NCBI RefSeq assembly: GCF_900104035.1
Contig: NZ_FNIT01000002.1
Coordinates: forward strand, 558,001-622,000
Length of the DNA: 64,000 nt
Direction of reading: 5' to 3'
Source of the DNA: Aureimonas jatrophae
GTDB lineage: Bacteria > Pseudomonadota > Alphaproteobacteria > Rhizobiales > Rhizobiaceae
Shown here: positions 29,304-37,193 of the stretch, in pieces
How positions within the stretch are numbered: position 1 is the first letter of the stretch
Layout: each line of letters begins with the position of its first letter
Program-made: the position numbers and the translations under genes
The notes under the pieces: model-generated
Seen by the model: the letters and a program-made list of their open reading frames with translations, nothing else
What the model was told of the DNA's origin: nothing
Databases searched by the model: none

Positions 29304-30620
29304 TCAGGCGGCCGCGGCGCGGCGTGCGCGGGCGATGCCGGCGGGCATGGCATCGCCATGCGCCTCGATCATCTCGTCCACCATCGAGCGGATGTCGCGG
29401 ATCGACAGGACGCTCGCCGTGTTGCGATCGAGCACGGCCGCGCGGTGGACGCGCTCGGCATCGCCCTCAAGCGCTGCCTTGACGGTGAGGTCCTGCACGA
29501 AGACGTGCGGCGCGCAGTAGCCGGCCAGTTCCGGCGGCAGCTCGCCGACATGGACCGGACGCAGGCCGTTGCGGTCGACAAGGATCGGCACCTCGACGCA
29601 GGCATTCTCGGGCAGGTTGGTGATGAGGTTCGTGTTGCGCACGTTGCCATAGATCACGCGCGCCTCGCCGGTCACCATGGCGTGGATGATCAGCGAGCCG
29701 TACTCGACCGAGCGCTCGATCGGGAAGGGCTCGCCGGCGAGCAGCTTGCGCCGCGTCTCGGCGTAGCGGCGCAGGTTGCGCTCGGAGCGACGCACGTACT
29801 CGTCCACCGGCACGTCGTAGTGCTCGATCTCCCGGTCCGAGCGCAGGAAGTGGGGCGTGTATTCGGCGTTGTGCTCGGAGGATTCCGAGATGAACCGCCC
29901 GAAGACGCGCATCAGCTCGAAGCGCACCTTGTCCTTGGCCACGATCTCGGGATCGCGCGAGGCCTCCCACAGGCGGGGATAGGCGTCCTCGGCGCCGATG
30001 CGCAGCTTCATGAACCAGCACATGTGGTTCACGCCGGCGCAGTCGTAGGAGAGGCTGTCCACCGGCACGCCGAGATAGCCGGCGAGGTCGCGCGCGGTGT
30101 TTTGGATGTTGTGGCAGAGGCCGACGACCTTCTGCTCCGGATACGCCTCGTAGACGGCCTGCGTCAGGATGCTCATCGGGTTGGTGTAGTTGAGCAGCAG
30201 CGCATCCGGGCAAAGCTCGCGCATGTCGGCCACCAGCGCCGTCATGAAGGGGATGGTGCGCAGGCCGCGGAAGATGCCGCCGATGCCGAGCGTGTCGGCG
30301 ATGGTCTGCTTCAGCCCGTACTTGCGGGGGATGTCGAAGTCGATCAGCGTCGCCTCGTGCATGCCGATCTGGACCATGTTGATCACGAAGTCGGCGCCTT
30401 CCAGCGCTGCGCGCCGGTCGGCATGCAGCTCGATCCGCGGGTTCGCCTTGAACTGCGCCGCGGTCCAGCGCGCCATCATGCCGGCCGTCTCGAGGCGCTC
30501 GGGGTCGATGTCGTGGAGCGAGATCGTGACCTCGCGCAGCTGATCGAAGTCGAGAATGTCGGTCAGGAGGTTCTTCACGAAGACGACGCTGCCGGCGCCG
30601 ATCATGGTGACCTTGAACAT
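29304..30620 (-). CDS. GH4 family glycosidase (alpha-glucosidase/galactosidase/uronidase type)
   Basis: 438 residues. The NAD-binding loop MIGAGSVVF (residues 6-14), the HDIDPERL strand, NYTNPMSIL (Asn144) and the metal site C169-H170-N171 plus GVNHMCWF (His199) mark a GH4 enzyme, which hydrolyses glycosides by NAD-dependent oxidation and Mn2+-assisted elimination. GH4 members differ at the motif after Cys-His; the common alpha-glucosidase/galactosidase type has CHS, here it is CHN, so the sugar specificity is open. No signal peptide: the disaccharide is cleaved after uptake by the adjoining CUT1 importer. Confidence 0.9.
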   Translation of the reverse strand: MFKVTMIGAGSVVFVKNLLTDILDFDQLREVTISLHDIDPERLETAGMMARWTAAQFKANPRIELHADRRAALEGADFVINMVQIGMHEATLIDFDIPRKYGLKQTIADTLGIGGIFRGLRTIPFMTALVADMRELCPDALLLNYTNPMSILTQAVYEAYPEQKVVGLCHNIQNTARDLAGYLGVPVDSLSYDCAGVNHMCWFMKLRIGAEDAYPRLWEASRDPEIVAKDKVRFELMRVFGRFISESSEHNAEYTPHFLRSDREIEHYDVPVDEYVRRSERNLRRYAETRRKLLAGEPFPIERSVEYGSLIIHAMVTGEARVIYGNVRNTNLITNLPENACVEVPILVDRNGLRPVHVGELPPELAGYCAPHVFVQDLTVKAALEGDAERVHRAAVLDRNTASVLSIRDIRSMVDEMIEAHGDAMPAGIARARRAAAA

Positions 30621-30661
30621 GGCTGATTTCCTTCGGATGCGATGCGGAAAAAGGGGACGCG

Positions 30662-31504
30662 TTACTTCAGGCCGGTGCCGGCGATGCCCTGGATGAGCTG
30701 GCGCTGGAAGAAGGCGAAGATCACGAGCATGGGCACGAGCGAGAGGAGCGCGATCGACATGATGCTCGTCCAATCGACGTTGTACTGGCCCTTGAGAAGG
30801 TTCAGCCCGAGCTGCACCGTGTACATGTCCTGGTCGGTCAGAACGATCAGCGGCAGGACGAAGTCGTTCCAGCGCCACATGAAGGTGAAGATGATCAGGA
30901 CCGCGATGATCGGCTTCGACAGCGGCAGCACGATGCGCCGGAAGATCTGGAACTCGCTCGCCCCGTCGAGGCGGGCCGCCTCCAGAAGCTCGTCGGGAAT
31001 GCCCAGCATGAACTGGCGCACCATGAAGATGCCGAAGGCCTCGGCCGCGCGTGGCAGGATCACGCCCCAGTAGCTGTTCAGGAGGTTGATGTCGGCCAGA
31101 AGCAGGAAGAGCGGGACGATGATGACCTGGATCGGGATCATCAGCGCGCTGATCACCGCGATGAAGAGGAGGTCGCGGCCCGCGAAGCGGAACTTCGCAA
31201 AGGCGTAGCCGCACAGCAGGTTGAGACTTACCGTGATGGCGACCGCGACCACCGCGATCACGGTGGAGTTCCAGGCCCAGTGGAGGAAGGGCATGGCGTC
31301 GAGGGCGGCGCGGAAGTTGCTCCACACCCAGCCCGTGGGAAGAAGGCTGGTCTCGCCCGAGAAGATCTGGTCGGCCGGGCGGATCGCGGTCGCGAACATC
31401 CAGTAGACCGGGAAGAGCATGACCAGGGCGCCGGCCGCGAGCAGGAGCCAGAGGCCGAAGCGCTCGATGCGGCGCGTATGGGGACTTGCGTTCGAGACGA
31501 TCAT
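30662..31504 (-). CDS. CUT1 sugar ABC transporter permease (MalG type)
   Basis: 280 residues with six membrane segments (first around FGLWLLLAAGALVMLFPVYW). The EAA loop reads ELLEAARLDGASEFQIFRRI, which contacts the ATPase. The short N-terminus and the C-terminal QRQLIQGIAGTGLK ending are typical of MalG-type subunits. It is 10 bases from the MalF-type gene upstream and precedes the GH4 gene. It forms the inner-membrane channel for the sugar or glycoside. Confidence 0.93.
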   Translation of the reverse strand: MIVSNASPHTRRIERFGLWLLLAAGALVMLFPVYWMFATAIRPADQIFSGETSLLPTGWVWSNFRAALDAMPFLHWAWNSTVIAVVAVAITVSLNLLCGYAFAKFRFAGRDLLFIAVISALMIPIQVIIVPLFLLLADINLLNSYWGVILPRAAEAFGIFMVRQFMLGIPDELLEAARLDGASEFQIFRRIVLPLSKPIIAVLIIFTFMWRWNDFVLPLIVLTDQDMYTVQLGLNLLKGQYNVDWTSIMSIALLSLVPMLVIFAFFQRQLIQGIAGTGLK

Positions 31505-31514
31505 GGCGCGCTCC

Positions 31515-32456
31515 TCAGATGAACTGCTCGGTGCGGCGGTTCACGCGCCACTGGATCAGCGTGAACACGAGCACGAGGGCGAAGAGCACGACGCCCATGG
31601 CGCTGGCGTAACCCATCTCCGAGGTCACGAAGGCGGCTTGGTAGATGTACTGGACGAGCATCGTCGTGGAGAAACCCGGCCCGCCGCCCGTCATCACGAA
31701 GATCAGGTCGAAGACCTGGAAGGAGTGGATGACGTTGAGGATCAGGAGCAGAAACGTGGTCGGGCGCAGGAGCGGCCACGTGACGTAGCGAAACTGCTGC
31801 CAGCGCGTCGCCCCGTCGATGCGGGCGGCCTCGTAGTAGCTGGGCGAGATCGACTGGAGCGCGGCGAGATAGACCACCATGCAGAAGCCGATGCGCGTCC
31901 AGAGCGTCGTGATGATGATCGAGGGCAGGGCCCATTGCGTGGTGGAGAGCCAGGCGATGGGACGGATGCCGAGATGGCCGAGGATGGCGTTGATGACGCC
32001 GTAGTTGTCGTTGAACAGCCAGGCCGAGATCACCGCCGTCGCGACGCTCGAGATGACCACCGGAAGGAAGAAGGCGCTGCGCAGAAGCGTGCGGGCGAAG
32101 AGCTCGCGATTGAGCCCGATCGCCACGGCCAGGCCGATCGCCAGGCTCGTCGGCACGGTGGCGAGCGAGTAGAGCACCGTGTTGCCGAGCGCCTGCCAGA
32201 ACTGCCGGTCGGTGAGCAGCCGCTCGTAGTTCTCGGTGCCGGTGTAGAGCGGCGTGTCGATCAGCGACCACTCGTGGAAGCTGATGAAGAAGGCGTAGAA
32301 CAGGGGAAAGAAGATGAAGACGCTGAACAGGACGAGGTTCGGCGCGATGAAGACGTAAGGCGTCGCGCGCGTCTTGAAGCGCTGCCACCGGGCGCTCTGG
32401 CGCCCGGTGGAGCGGACCCCGGCCCGCTCCATGCCGATGCTGGTGACCTGCGTCAT
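31515..32456 (-). CDS. CUT1 sugar ABC transporter permease (MalF type)
   Basis: 313 residues from ATG 32456. Six membrane segments follow a charged N-terminal tail; the first segment is YVFIAPNLVLFSVFIFFPLF, and the EAA loop is SYYEAARIDGATRWQQFRYV. It pairs with the MalG-type protein. The gene starts 38 bases after the substrate-binding protein gene, preceded by GGAGG-like bases (CCTCC on the plus strand at 32466). Confidence 0.92.
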   Translation of the reverse strand: MTQVTSIGMERAGVRSTGRQSARWQRFKTRATPYVFIAPNLVLFSVFIFFPLFYAFFISFHEWSLIDTPLYTGTENYERLLTDRQFWQALGNTVLYSLATVPTSLAIGLAVAIGLNRELFARTLLRSAFFLPVVISSVATAVISAWLFNDNYGVINAILGHLGIRPIAWLSTTQWALPSIIITTLWTRIGFCMVVYLAALQSISPSYYEAARIDGATRWQQFRYVTWPLLRPTTFLLLILNVIHSFQVFDLIFVMTGGGPGFSTTMLVQYIYQAAFVTSEMGYASAMGVVLFALVLVFTLIQWRVNRRTEQFI

Positions 32457-32494
32457 GGACGAGCCTCCGAGGGGTGTTGCGAGAGCGCGGCGCG

Positions 32495-33781
32495 TCAGGC
32501 GACGAGAACGCGGTCGACGTCGGCCGCGATGGTCTCGGCCGTCTCCTCGGGCGACTGGCCCGACGTGAAGGCGAGGTCGAGCTGGTCGGCGAAGCGCGGG
32601 TTGAAGCGGCCCCAGGTCGGCAGCGTCACGGTGCGCACGAGATGCTCGGGAATGGTCTTCGTCATGTCCACGAAGACGCGCATCTCGTCGGGCCGCAGCT
32701 TGTAGTCGATGCCCGCATCCACCAGCGAACGGCGCACCGGCAGGAACTGCGCCTCGTTCACGAAGTCGCGCATGTTCGCCTCGTCGGTCAGGAAGCGCAG
32801 GAAGGCGGCCGCGGCCGCCGGGTCCTTGGCGTCGCGCGAGACCGCGACGCAGGTGCCGCCGAGATCGTCGGCCATCGCCTTGTCGCGCGGAAGATACGTG
32901 ACGCCCCACTTGAAGCGGCTCGCCTGCTGCTGGACGAAGGGGATCTGCCAGTTACCGTTCAGCATCATCGGGATGGTGCCGTTCACGAAGAGGTTCTGGA
33001 TGCGCTCCGAGCTCTTCAGCGACGTCGAGGGCGGAACGAGGCCCTCCTGGAACCAGCTCTGCGTCCAGCGGATCGTCTCGACGCCGGCAGCCTCCTGGAT
33101 CGCGGAGGCCGAGAGGTCGTCGTTCAGGAGCTGGCCGCCGTGCTGGTAGAGATAGACCAGCCAGCGGTGCACGGCGCCGTTCTGCCAGCTCATCGCGAAG
33201 GGATAGCTTCCCGCCTGCCGCTCCTTGAGGAGCTTGGCGTTCTCGATGAACTTCGCCCAAGTCCAGGCGTCCTCCATCGAGGTCGGGAGCGCGATGCCCG
33301 CCTGATCCAGCGCGTCGGCGTTGTAGTAGAGGGCGAACGTGTCGGTGTGGTGGGGCAGCGCGAAGGGCGCTCCATCCACCGAGACCGCGCTCCAGACGGC
33401 CGACGTGAAGGCATCGCCCGTGTTGGCGTCCAGATAGGGGCTGAGGTCGACGGCGGCCTTGCCGGTCGCATAGCGCCCGACCTGCTGGTAGGTCACGCGG
33501 AAGAGGTCGGGCGCCTGGCGCCCCGCGAGCCGCGTGTCGACCTGCTGGTAGAACTGGGCGAAGGGCATGACGTCGAGGCGGATCGTCGTGCCGGGGTTGG
33601 CCGCCTGATACTTGGCGATCACCGCGTTGTAGGCGGCGACCTCGGCGTCGCTGCCCCAGACCGCGAGCGTCATCTCGCGGCTCTGCGCAAGGGCCGGCCG
33701 GGCCAGGCCGCCCGTGGCGAACCCCGCGCCCAGCGCGAGGCCGGATTTCAGGATGGTGCGTCGATCGATCCGTTGGGTCAT
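32495..33781 (-). CDS. Extracellular sugar-binding protein of a CUT1 ABC transporter
   Basis: 428 residues. The N-terminus DRRTILKSGLALGAG with cleavage after ALAQ is a Tat-like or Sec signal peptide. The mature part has the family-1 solute-binding protein pattern: EMTLAVWGSDAEVAAYNAV, FEKxxPG-like YQAANPGTTIRL, YYNADALDQAGIALP and GTIPMMLNGNWQIP. It captures the sugar in the periplasm for the MalFGK-type system. It lies 73 bases after the LacI gene in the same direction. Confidence 0.92.
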   Translation of the reverse strand: MTQRIDRRTILKSGLALGAGFATGGLARPALAQSREMTLAVWGSDAEVAAYNAVIAKYQAANPGTTIRLDVMPFAQFYQQVDTRLAGRQAPDLFRVTYQQVGRYATGKAAVDLSPYLDANTGDAFTSAVWSAVSVDGAPFALPHHTDTFALYYNADALDQAGIALPTSMEDAWTWAKFIENAKLLKERQAGSYPFAMSWQNGAVHRWLVYLYQHGGQLLNDDLSASAIQEAAGVETIRWTQSWFQEGLVPPSTSLKSSERIQNLFVNGTIPMMLNGNWQIPFVQQQASRFKWGVTYLPRDKAMADDLGGTCVAVSRDAKDPAAAAAFLRFLTDEANMRDFVNEAQFLPVRRSLVDAGIDYKLRPDEMRVFVDMTKTIPEHLVRTVTLPTWGRFNPRFADQLDLAFTSGQSPEETAETIAADVDRVLVA

Positions 33782-33818
33782 GGGCTTCCTCCCGAAGCGT
33801 TCAGATGAAGGGGCATGG

Positions 33819-33839
33819 CCCGCCGCTTCCCTCGGCGGG
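33819..33839. terminator. GC-rich hairpin between lacI-type gene and the binding-protein gene
   Basis: CCCGCCG and CGGCGGG form a perfect 7-bp stem with a 7-base loop. No T-run follows on either strand, so it may only attenuate or protect the downstream message, separating LacI from transporter levels. Confidence 0.4.
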
Positions 33840-33854
33840 TCGTGCGTTGTTGCC

Positions 33855-34916
33855 TTAGGGCGCGGGGCGTTCGCGCGCCCCGCAGGAGCCGCGCACCTCG
33901 AGGCGCACGGGCAGTCGGTGGGTCTCGCCGACGTCCGCGCCGGTCTCGATCGCGCGGATCAGCGTCTCGGCGGCCAGGCGCCCGAGCGCGCCGCGCGGGC
34001 TGTCGACGGTGGTGAGGGGCGGCGCCGTGAAGGCGCCGATGGCGAGGCCGTCGAAGCCGACCACCGCGAAGTCCTCCGGCACGCGCTGGCCGCGCTCGCG
34101 CAGCCGCGCCAGGACGCCGACCGCAAGCTGGTCGTTGTACACGAAGGCGGCCGTCGCCGGCTCGCCGTCCGCCTCCAGCAGTCGGTCGAGACCTGCGGCC
34201 CCGCCCGCCATCGAGTTTTCGGTGACCACCACAAGCGCCGGATCGAAGAACAGGCCCGCCTCCGCCAGCGCGCGGCGGTAGCCGTCGATACGGCTGCGCC
34301 CGTCGGCCGCCGGCCGAAGCCGTTCCGTGATGTGACCGATGCGGCGGTGGCCGAGCCCCGCCAGGTGGTGCGTCGCGAGATACCCGCCCTCCGCGAGATC
34401 GACGCTGACGGAGCTGATCGCCGGGTCGGGGCTGCGCTCCTGCAGGACGGCGACCGCCAGACCGCGCGCCCGCAGGATCTGGAGCTCGGGCGAGGAACAG
34501 TTGTCGTGGCCCGCCACGATGATGCCGTCGCAGGCCGCGCCCTGCAGAAAGGTCGAGACCCGGAACTCCTCGCCCGCCCGGATCGGGATCACGGCAACGG
34601 CATATCCCGCCTCGCGGGCGGCTTCCTGCGCCGCGTTCACGACATCCGAGAAGTAGGGGTTGTCGATGGTCGGCAGAATCAGCGCGATCAGCTTGGTCCG
34701 GCGCTCGCGCAGCGACCGGGCGGCGTGGTTCGGCGTGTAGCCGAGCTGGCGCGCGGCTTCGAGAACCTTGTCGCGCGTTTCGGAGGCGATGCGGGCGACC
34801 CCGGCCTTGCCGTTCAGGACCTGCGAGACCGTCGTCTGCGACACGCCAGCCAGGCGAGCGACATCGGCGCTGGTGGGCGCTCGCTTCGTCTCGGACTGGG
34901 TTGTTAAGTCGGTCAT
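33855..34916 (-). CDS. LacI family transcriptional regulator
   Basis: 353 residues from ATG 34916; an upstream in-frame ATG at 34931 would place the start codon inside the operator, so the later start is preferred. The HTH reads TSADVARLAGVSQTTVSQVL with the hinge DKVLEAARQLGYTPN, followed by a periplasmic-binding-like effector domain (IALILPTIDNPYFSDVV, AVVGFDGLAIGAFTAPPLTTV). Such proteins repress until a sugar binds. It heads the minus-strand operon of the CUT1 importer and GH4 enzyme, and the palindrome at 34931-34950 suggests autoregulation. Confidence 0.92.
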   Translation of the reverse strand: MTDLTTQSETKRAPTSADVARLAGVSQTTVSQVLNGKAGVARIASETRDKVLEAARQLGYTPNHAARSLRERRTKLIALILPTIDNPYFSDVVNAAQEAAREAGYAVAVIPIRAGEEFRVSTFLQGAACDGIIVAGHDNCSSPELQILRARGLAVAVLQERSPDPAISSVSVDLAEGGYLATHHLAGLGHRRIGHITERLRPAADGRSRIDGYRRALAEAGLFFDPALVVVTENSMAGGAAGLDRLLEADGEPATAAFVYNDQLAVGVLARLRERGQRVPEDFAVVGFDGLAIGAFTAPPLTTVDSPRGALGRLAAETLIRAIETGADVGETHRLPVRLEVRGSCGARERPAP

Positions 34917-34930
34917 GTCGCGCTGCAACA

Positions 34931-34950
34931 TTGCTAAAACGTATTAGCAA
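34931..34950. promoter_or_regulatory. LacI-type operator upstream of the lacI-type gene
   Basis: TTGCTAAAACGTATTAGCAA is a 20-bp inverted repeat with a central CG and one mismatched pair (eighth and thirteenth bases), the classic form of LacI-family sites. It is 15 bases upstream of the preferred start codon, so bound repressor would block its own operon. Confidence 0.8.
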
Positions 34951-35435
34951 GGTGTCTTATTCGATCGGCCTTTGTCAACGGGCGCACGAACACGTGAAGG
35001 TTTCCAGCTCGTCGGCCCGGCCGAGAGGGCCACACCAACCCGTGCTTCGTCGCCCGGCCGGAGCGGGGCATTCCCCGGCCGACCCTTAGGTTCGGGATCG
35101 GTCGGCGACGCCGGGTCCGGCGATGGGGGCCACAGCGCTCGGGTGCTCGGGAGACGGCGGAGAACGACGGCCGAACGCGCCGAGGAACCAGAAAAGGATG
35201 TCCTCAGCCACTTCGTCGCGGTCGCCAAGCCGAAGCGTCGCGCCGGATCCGCGGTCCGCCTTCGTCACAATGACGGCCAGCGTTTTCGTCCGGTGCGGGG
35301 ATCGTCCCCCGGCGACCGGCGTTCTGCCGCCGGGGCGGTTGGGGATCACAGGGAAGGGTGGTCCCATGCGGCCGCTGTCGTGGTAGGAACGCGGACCGGT
35401 CCTAGCGTTTCGGTCGACACGGGATTGAAGACGGC
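34951..35435. other. Region without a convincing gene between lacI and the CYTH gene
   Basis: The first 30 bases probably hold the lacI-operon promoter (TTATTCGATC and TTTGTCAACG blocks). A minus-strand frame from 35367 to 35086 stays open for 93 codons and contains the protein-like stretch EDILFWFLGAFGRR, but its N-terminus is proline- and arginine-rich and no ribosome-binding site is evident. It could be a small hypothetical gene. I see no repeat, RNA gene or strong terminator. Confidence 0.35.
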
Positions 35436-35963
35436 ATGCATCTGGAAATCGAGCGCAAGTTCCTGGTCGCCGGCGAAGGTTGGCGAGAGCGGGCGACAGG
35501 CCGCCGGGCCTTGCGGGACGGCCTGGTCAGCCAGGGCAGCAACGGCAAGGTGCGCGTACGGCTCGACGGCGAGCGCGCCTGGCTCACCGTCAAGGGCGCG
35601 CGCTCCGGCATCAGCCGCACGGAATTCGAGTACGAGATCCCGGTCGCCGACGCCGAGCATATGCTTGCCCATGTCTGCAGCGGCTCCGTGATCGAGAAGA
35701 CCCGCTTCCTTGTCCCGCATGCCGGGCAGGCCTGGGAGGTGGACGTGTTCCAGGGACGACTCGAAGGCCTGGTCTGGGCGGAGGTCGAACTCCAGTCCGA
35801 AACGCAGACCGTGACGCTGCCGCCCTGGGCGGGGCGCGAGGTGACGGGCGATCCGCGCTTCCGCCATGCGAACCTCCTGATGCTGTGCGCCCACGATCCG
35901 CAGCGCACCGGCCTTGCGGACCTGTTGCAGGAGGCGGGCGAGCGGCGGTTGCGCGCGTCCTGA
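35436..35963 (+). CDS. CYTH domain protein (inorganic triphosphatase-like)
   Basis: 175 residues. The signature EIERKFLV (ExExK, residues 4-8) at the N-terminus and the alternating charged strands (KVRVRLDGERAWLTVKG, EFEYEIPVADAEHML, WEVDVFQGRLEGLVWAEVEL) are those of the CYTH tunnel fold, which binds triphosphate with divalent metal. Bacterial single-domain members hydrolyse inorganic triphosphate or are of unknown role. It stands alone, not in an operon with the sugar genes. The GATTGAAGACGGC upstream gives only a weak ribosome-binding site. Confidence 0.9.
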   Translation: MHLEIERKFLVAGEGWRERATGRRALRDGLVSQGSNGKVRVRLDGERAWLTVKGARSGISRTEFEYEIPVADAEHMLAHVCSGSVIEKTRFLVPHAGQAWEVDVFQGRLEGLVWAEVELQSETQTVTLPPWAGREVTGDPRFRHANLLMLCAHDPQRTGLADLLQEAGERRLRAS

Positions 35964-36050
35964 CCGAGCGACCAAAGCGGGCCGGGGTTTCATCCGCCTG
36001 TCATGCTCCTGAGGCATGGAGCCGTCTTCGCGAACCCACGAAGGTCCTCT

Positions 36051-36248
36051 ATGCTCCGCCATCTCCTCGGCTTGTCCCTCCGCCCGTTCGGCGTCCGGCG
36101 CGAGCGAGGCGGGCGCAGTGCGCACGAGCAGCATCTCATCGTCTCGATGCTGGACGAGGGATGCTCCTATGCCGTGATCCGGCGACGGCTCAAGGTGCCG
36201 AACGCGGCGATCGACGTCGCGATCCGCCATCGCGGCGACGGGATCTGA
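36051..36248 (+). CDS. Possible small hypothetical protein
   Basis: 65 residues from ATG 36051 (81 from ATG 36003). The C-terminal half, EQHLIVSMLDEGCSYAVIRR followed by RLKVPNAAIDVAIRHR, has the hydrophobic spacing of a helix-turn-helix that pairs 'mode of recognition' helices, and an AAGGTCCTCT stretch precedes the ATG. The amino-acid pattern looks coding, but I know no family for it. It lies 87 bases after the CYTH gene. It may be a small DNA-binding protein; real existence is uncertain. Confidence 0.4.
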   Translation: MLRHLLGLSLRPFGVRRERGGRSAHEQHLIVSMLDEGCSYAVIRRRLKVPNAAIDVAIRHRGDGI

Positions 36249-36915
36249 GCGCTCGTCGCGCGGCCGAGAGGCTGCCCGGCCCGGAGCGTGTCCGCAGTCG
36301 TAAGGGTCGCAGGCGAGGCCCCGATCGAACGGACGAGGCCTATCGCTCGCCCTGCCGACATCCAGAGGGCTTGGGGAGCGGATGCCGCGAACGGTCCGGC
36401 GCCGGCCTTCTCATCGTTTCAAGGAAGCATCCTTCTCGTCGGTCATGTTCACTGCTGGGTACGACGCCTCGTGATGGATCGTCGCGGCGCGTTCCGCCTG
36501 TCCGCCGTGGCGGCGCCGGAGCGCACGAACGCGGCGTCCTGTCTGGTCATCTCGGCCGGATCGGCGGAGGCGGGATCGGACAACTCCAGCATCCGGTCGA
36601 GATGCGCCGTGACGAGGTTCACGGATGTCCGGATCCTCGGGTTGGCGGTTGATGGCGCTCGCCGCATCGGTCCATCCGTTTCGACCTCCTCAAGGGAGAT
36701 CCGGGAAACGCAGGCTCCCGATCTGGAAAACGCCTCCACGAGGTTCTCATCGGCCTATTACTCCAAGACCTTGCGAACCGGCGTGCGCAGGACGCCGTGG
36801 CACCGGCCCTCAGCGTCGGCTTCGAGCTGAACGGGCAAAGCTCCTTGGCCTGCTGGTCCTGGCAAGTATGGCTGCACGATCGATGCGAGTCGGGGTCGAC
36901 GCGTTCGGGCCGGTT

Positions 36916-36925
36916 GGGGGGGGGG
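36916..36925. repeat. Run of ten G
   Basis: Ten consecutive G within a non-coding stretch. Such runs can slip during replication and are also a common site of sequencing error. Confidence 0.9.
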
Positions 36926-37140
36926 CACCGATCCATCGGTTGACGATTCGTCCAGCAATTCGATACGTGTTGCCGTGAGGTGGAGGGGAGGCCGCCGACA
37001 CAGGCCGAGATCGGGCTGCCTGTCCGTCGCACGCCGTATCACCGAAAATCTTGGGAATGCCGACCGCGCGGGCGCCTCGTTGCGATCGCTGCCGCCTGCC
37101 TCCGACCGACCTTTTCCTCCCGCTCGCCCCGGCGCGGCAG

Positions 37141-37169
37141 GGGCACGCCCTGCGCCGGTGGGCGTGCCC
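37141..37169. promoter_or_regulatory. Strong hairpin upstream of the iron alcohol dehydrogenase gene
   Basis: GGGCACGCCC and GGGCGTGCCC are perfect 10-base arms around a 9-base loop; pairing extends by two further bases with one mismatch. It ends 24 bases before the preferred start ATG at 37194. It may be a terminator for upstream read-through, an operator, or a 5'-leader structure; no T-run follows. Confidence 0.6.
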
Positions 37170-37193
37170 TTGATGACCCGAAAGCGTACTTGC

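Larger units (their letters stand above)
36249..37193. other. Long region without a convincing gene, with a G10 run
   Basis: 945 bases with frequent stops and less biased third positions than the flanks. On the minus strand one frame is open from about 37207 to 36449 except for two adjacent stop codons (TAA TAG, 36755-36760); the lower part contains VEAFSRSGACVSRISLEEVE and LVTAHLDRMLELSDP, which read like protein, the upper part does not. This may be a decayed gene or chance. A run of ten G lies at 36916-36925. The 3' end carries the hairpin at 37141-37169. Confidence 0.45.

Noticed and set aside
35086-35367. Small minus-strand gene of 93 codons
   Set aside because: Part of it looks protein-like, but there is no ribosome-binding site or family match; left as a note in the gap entry.
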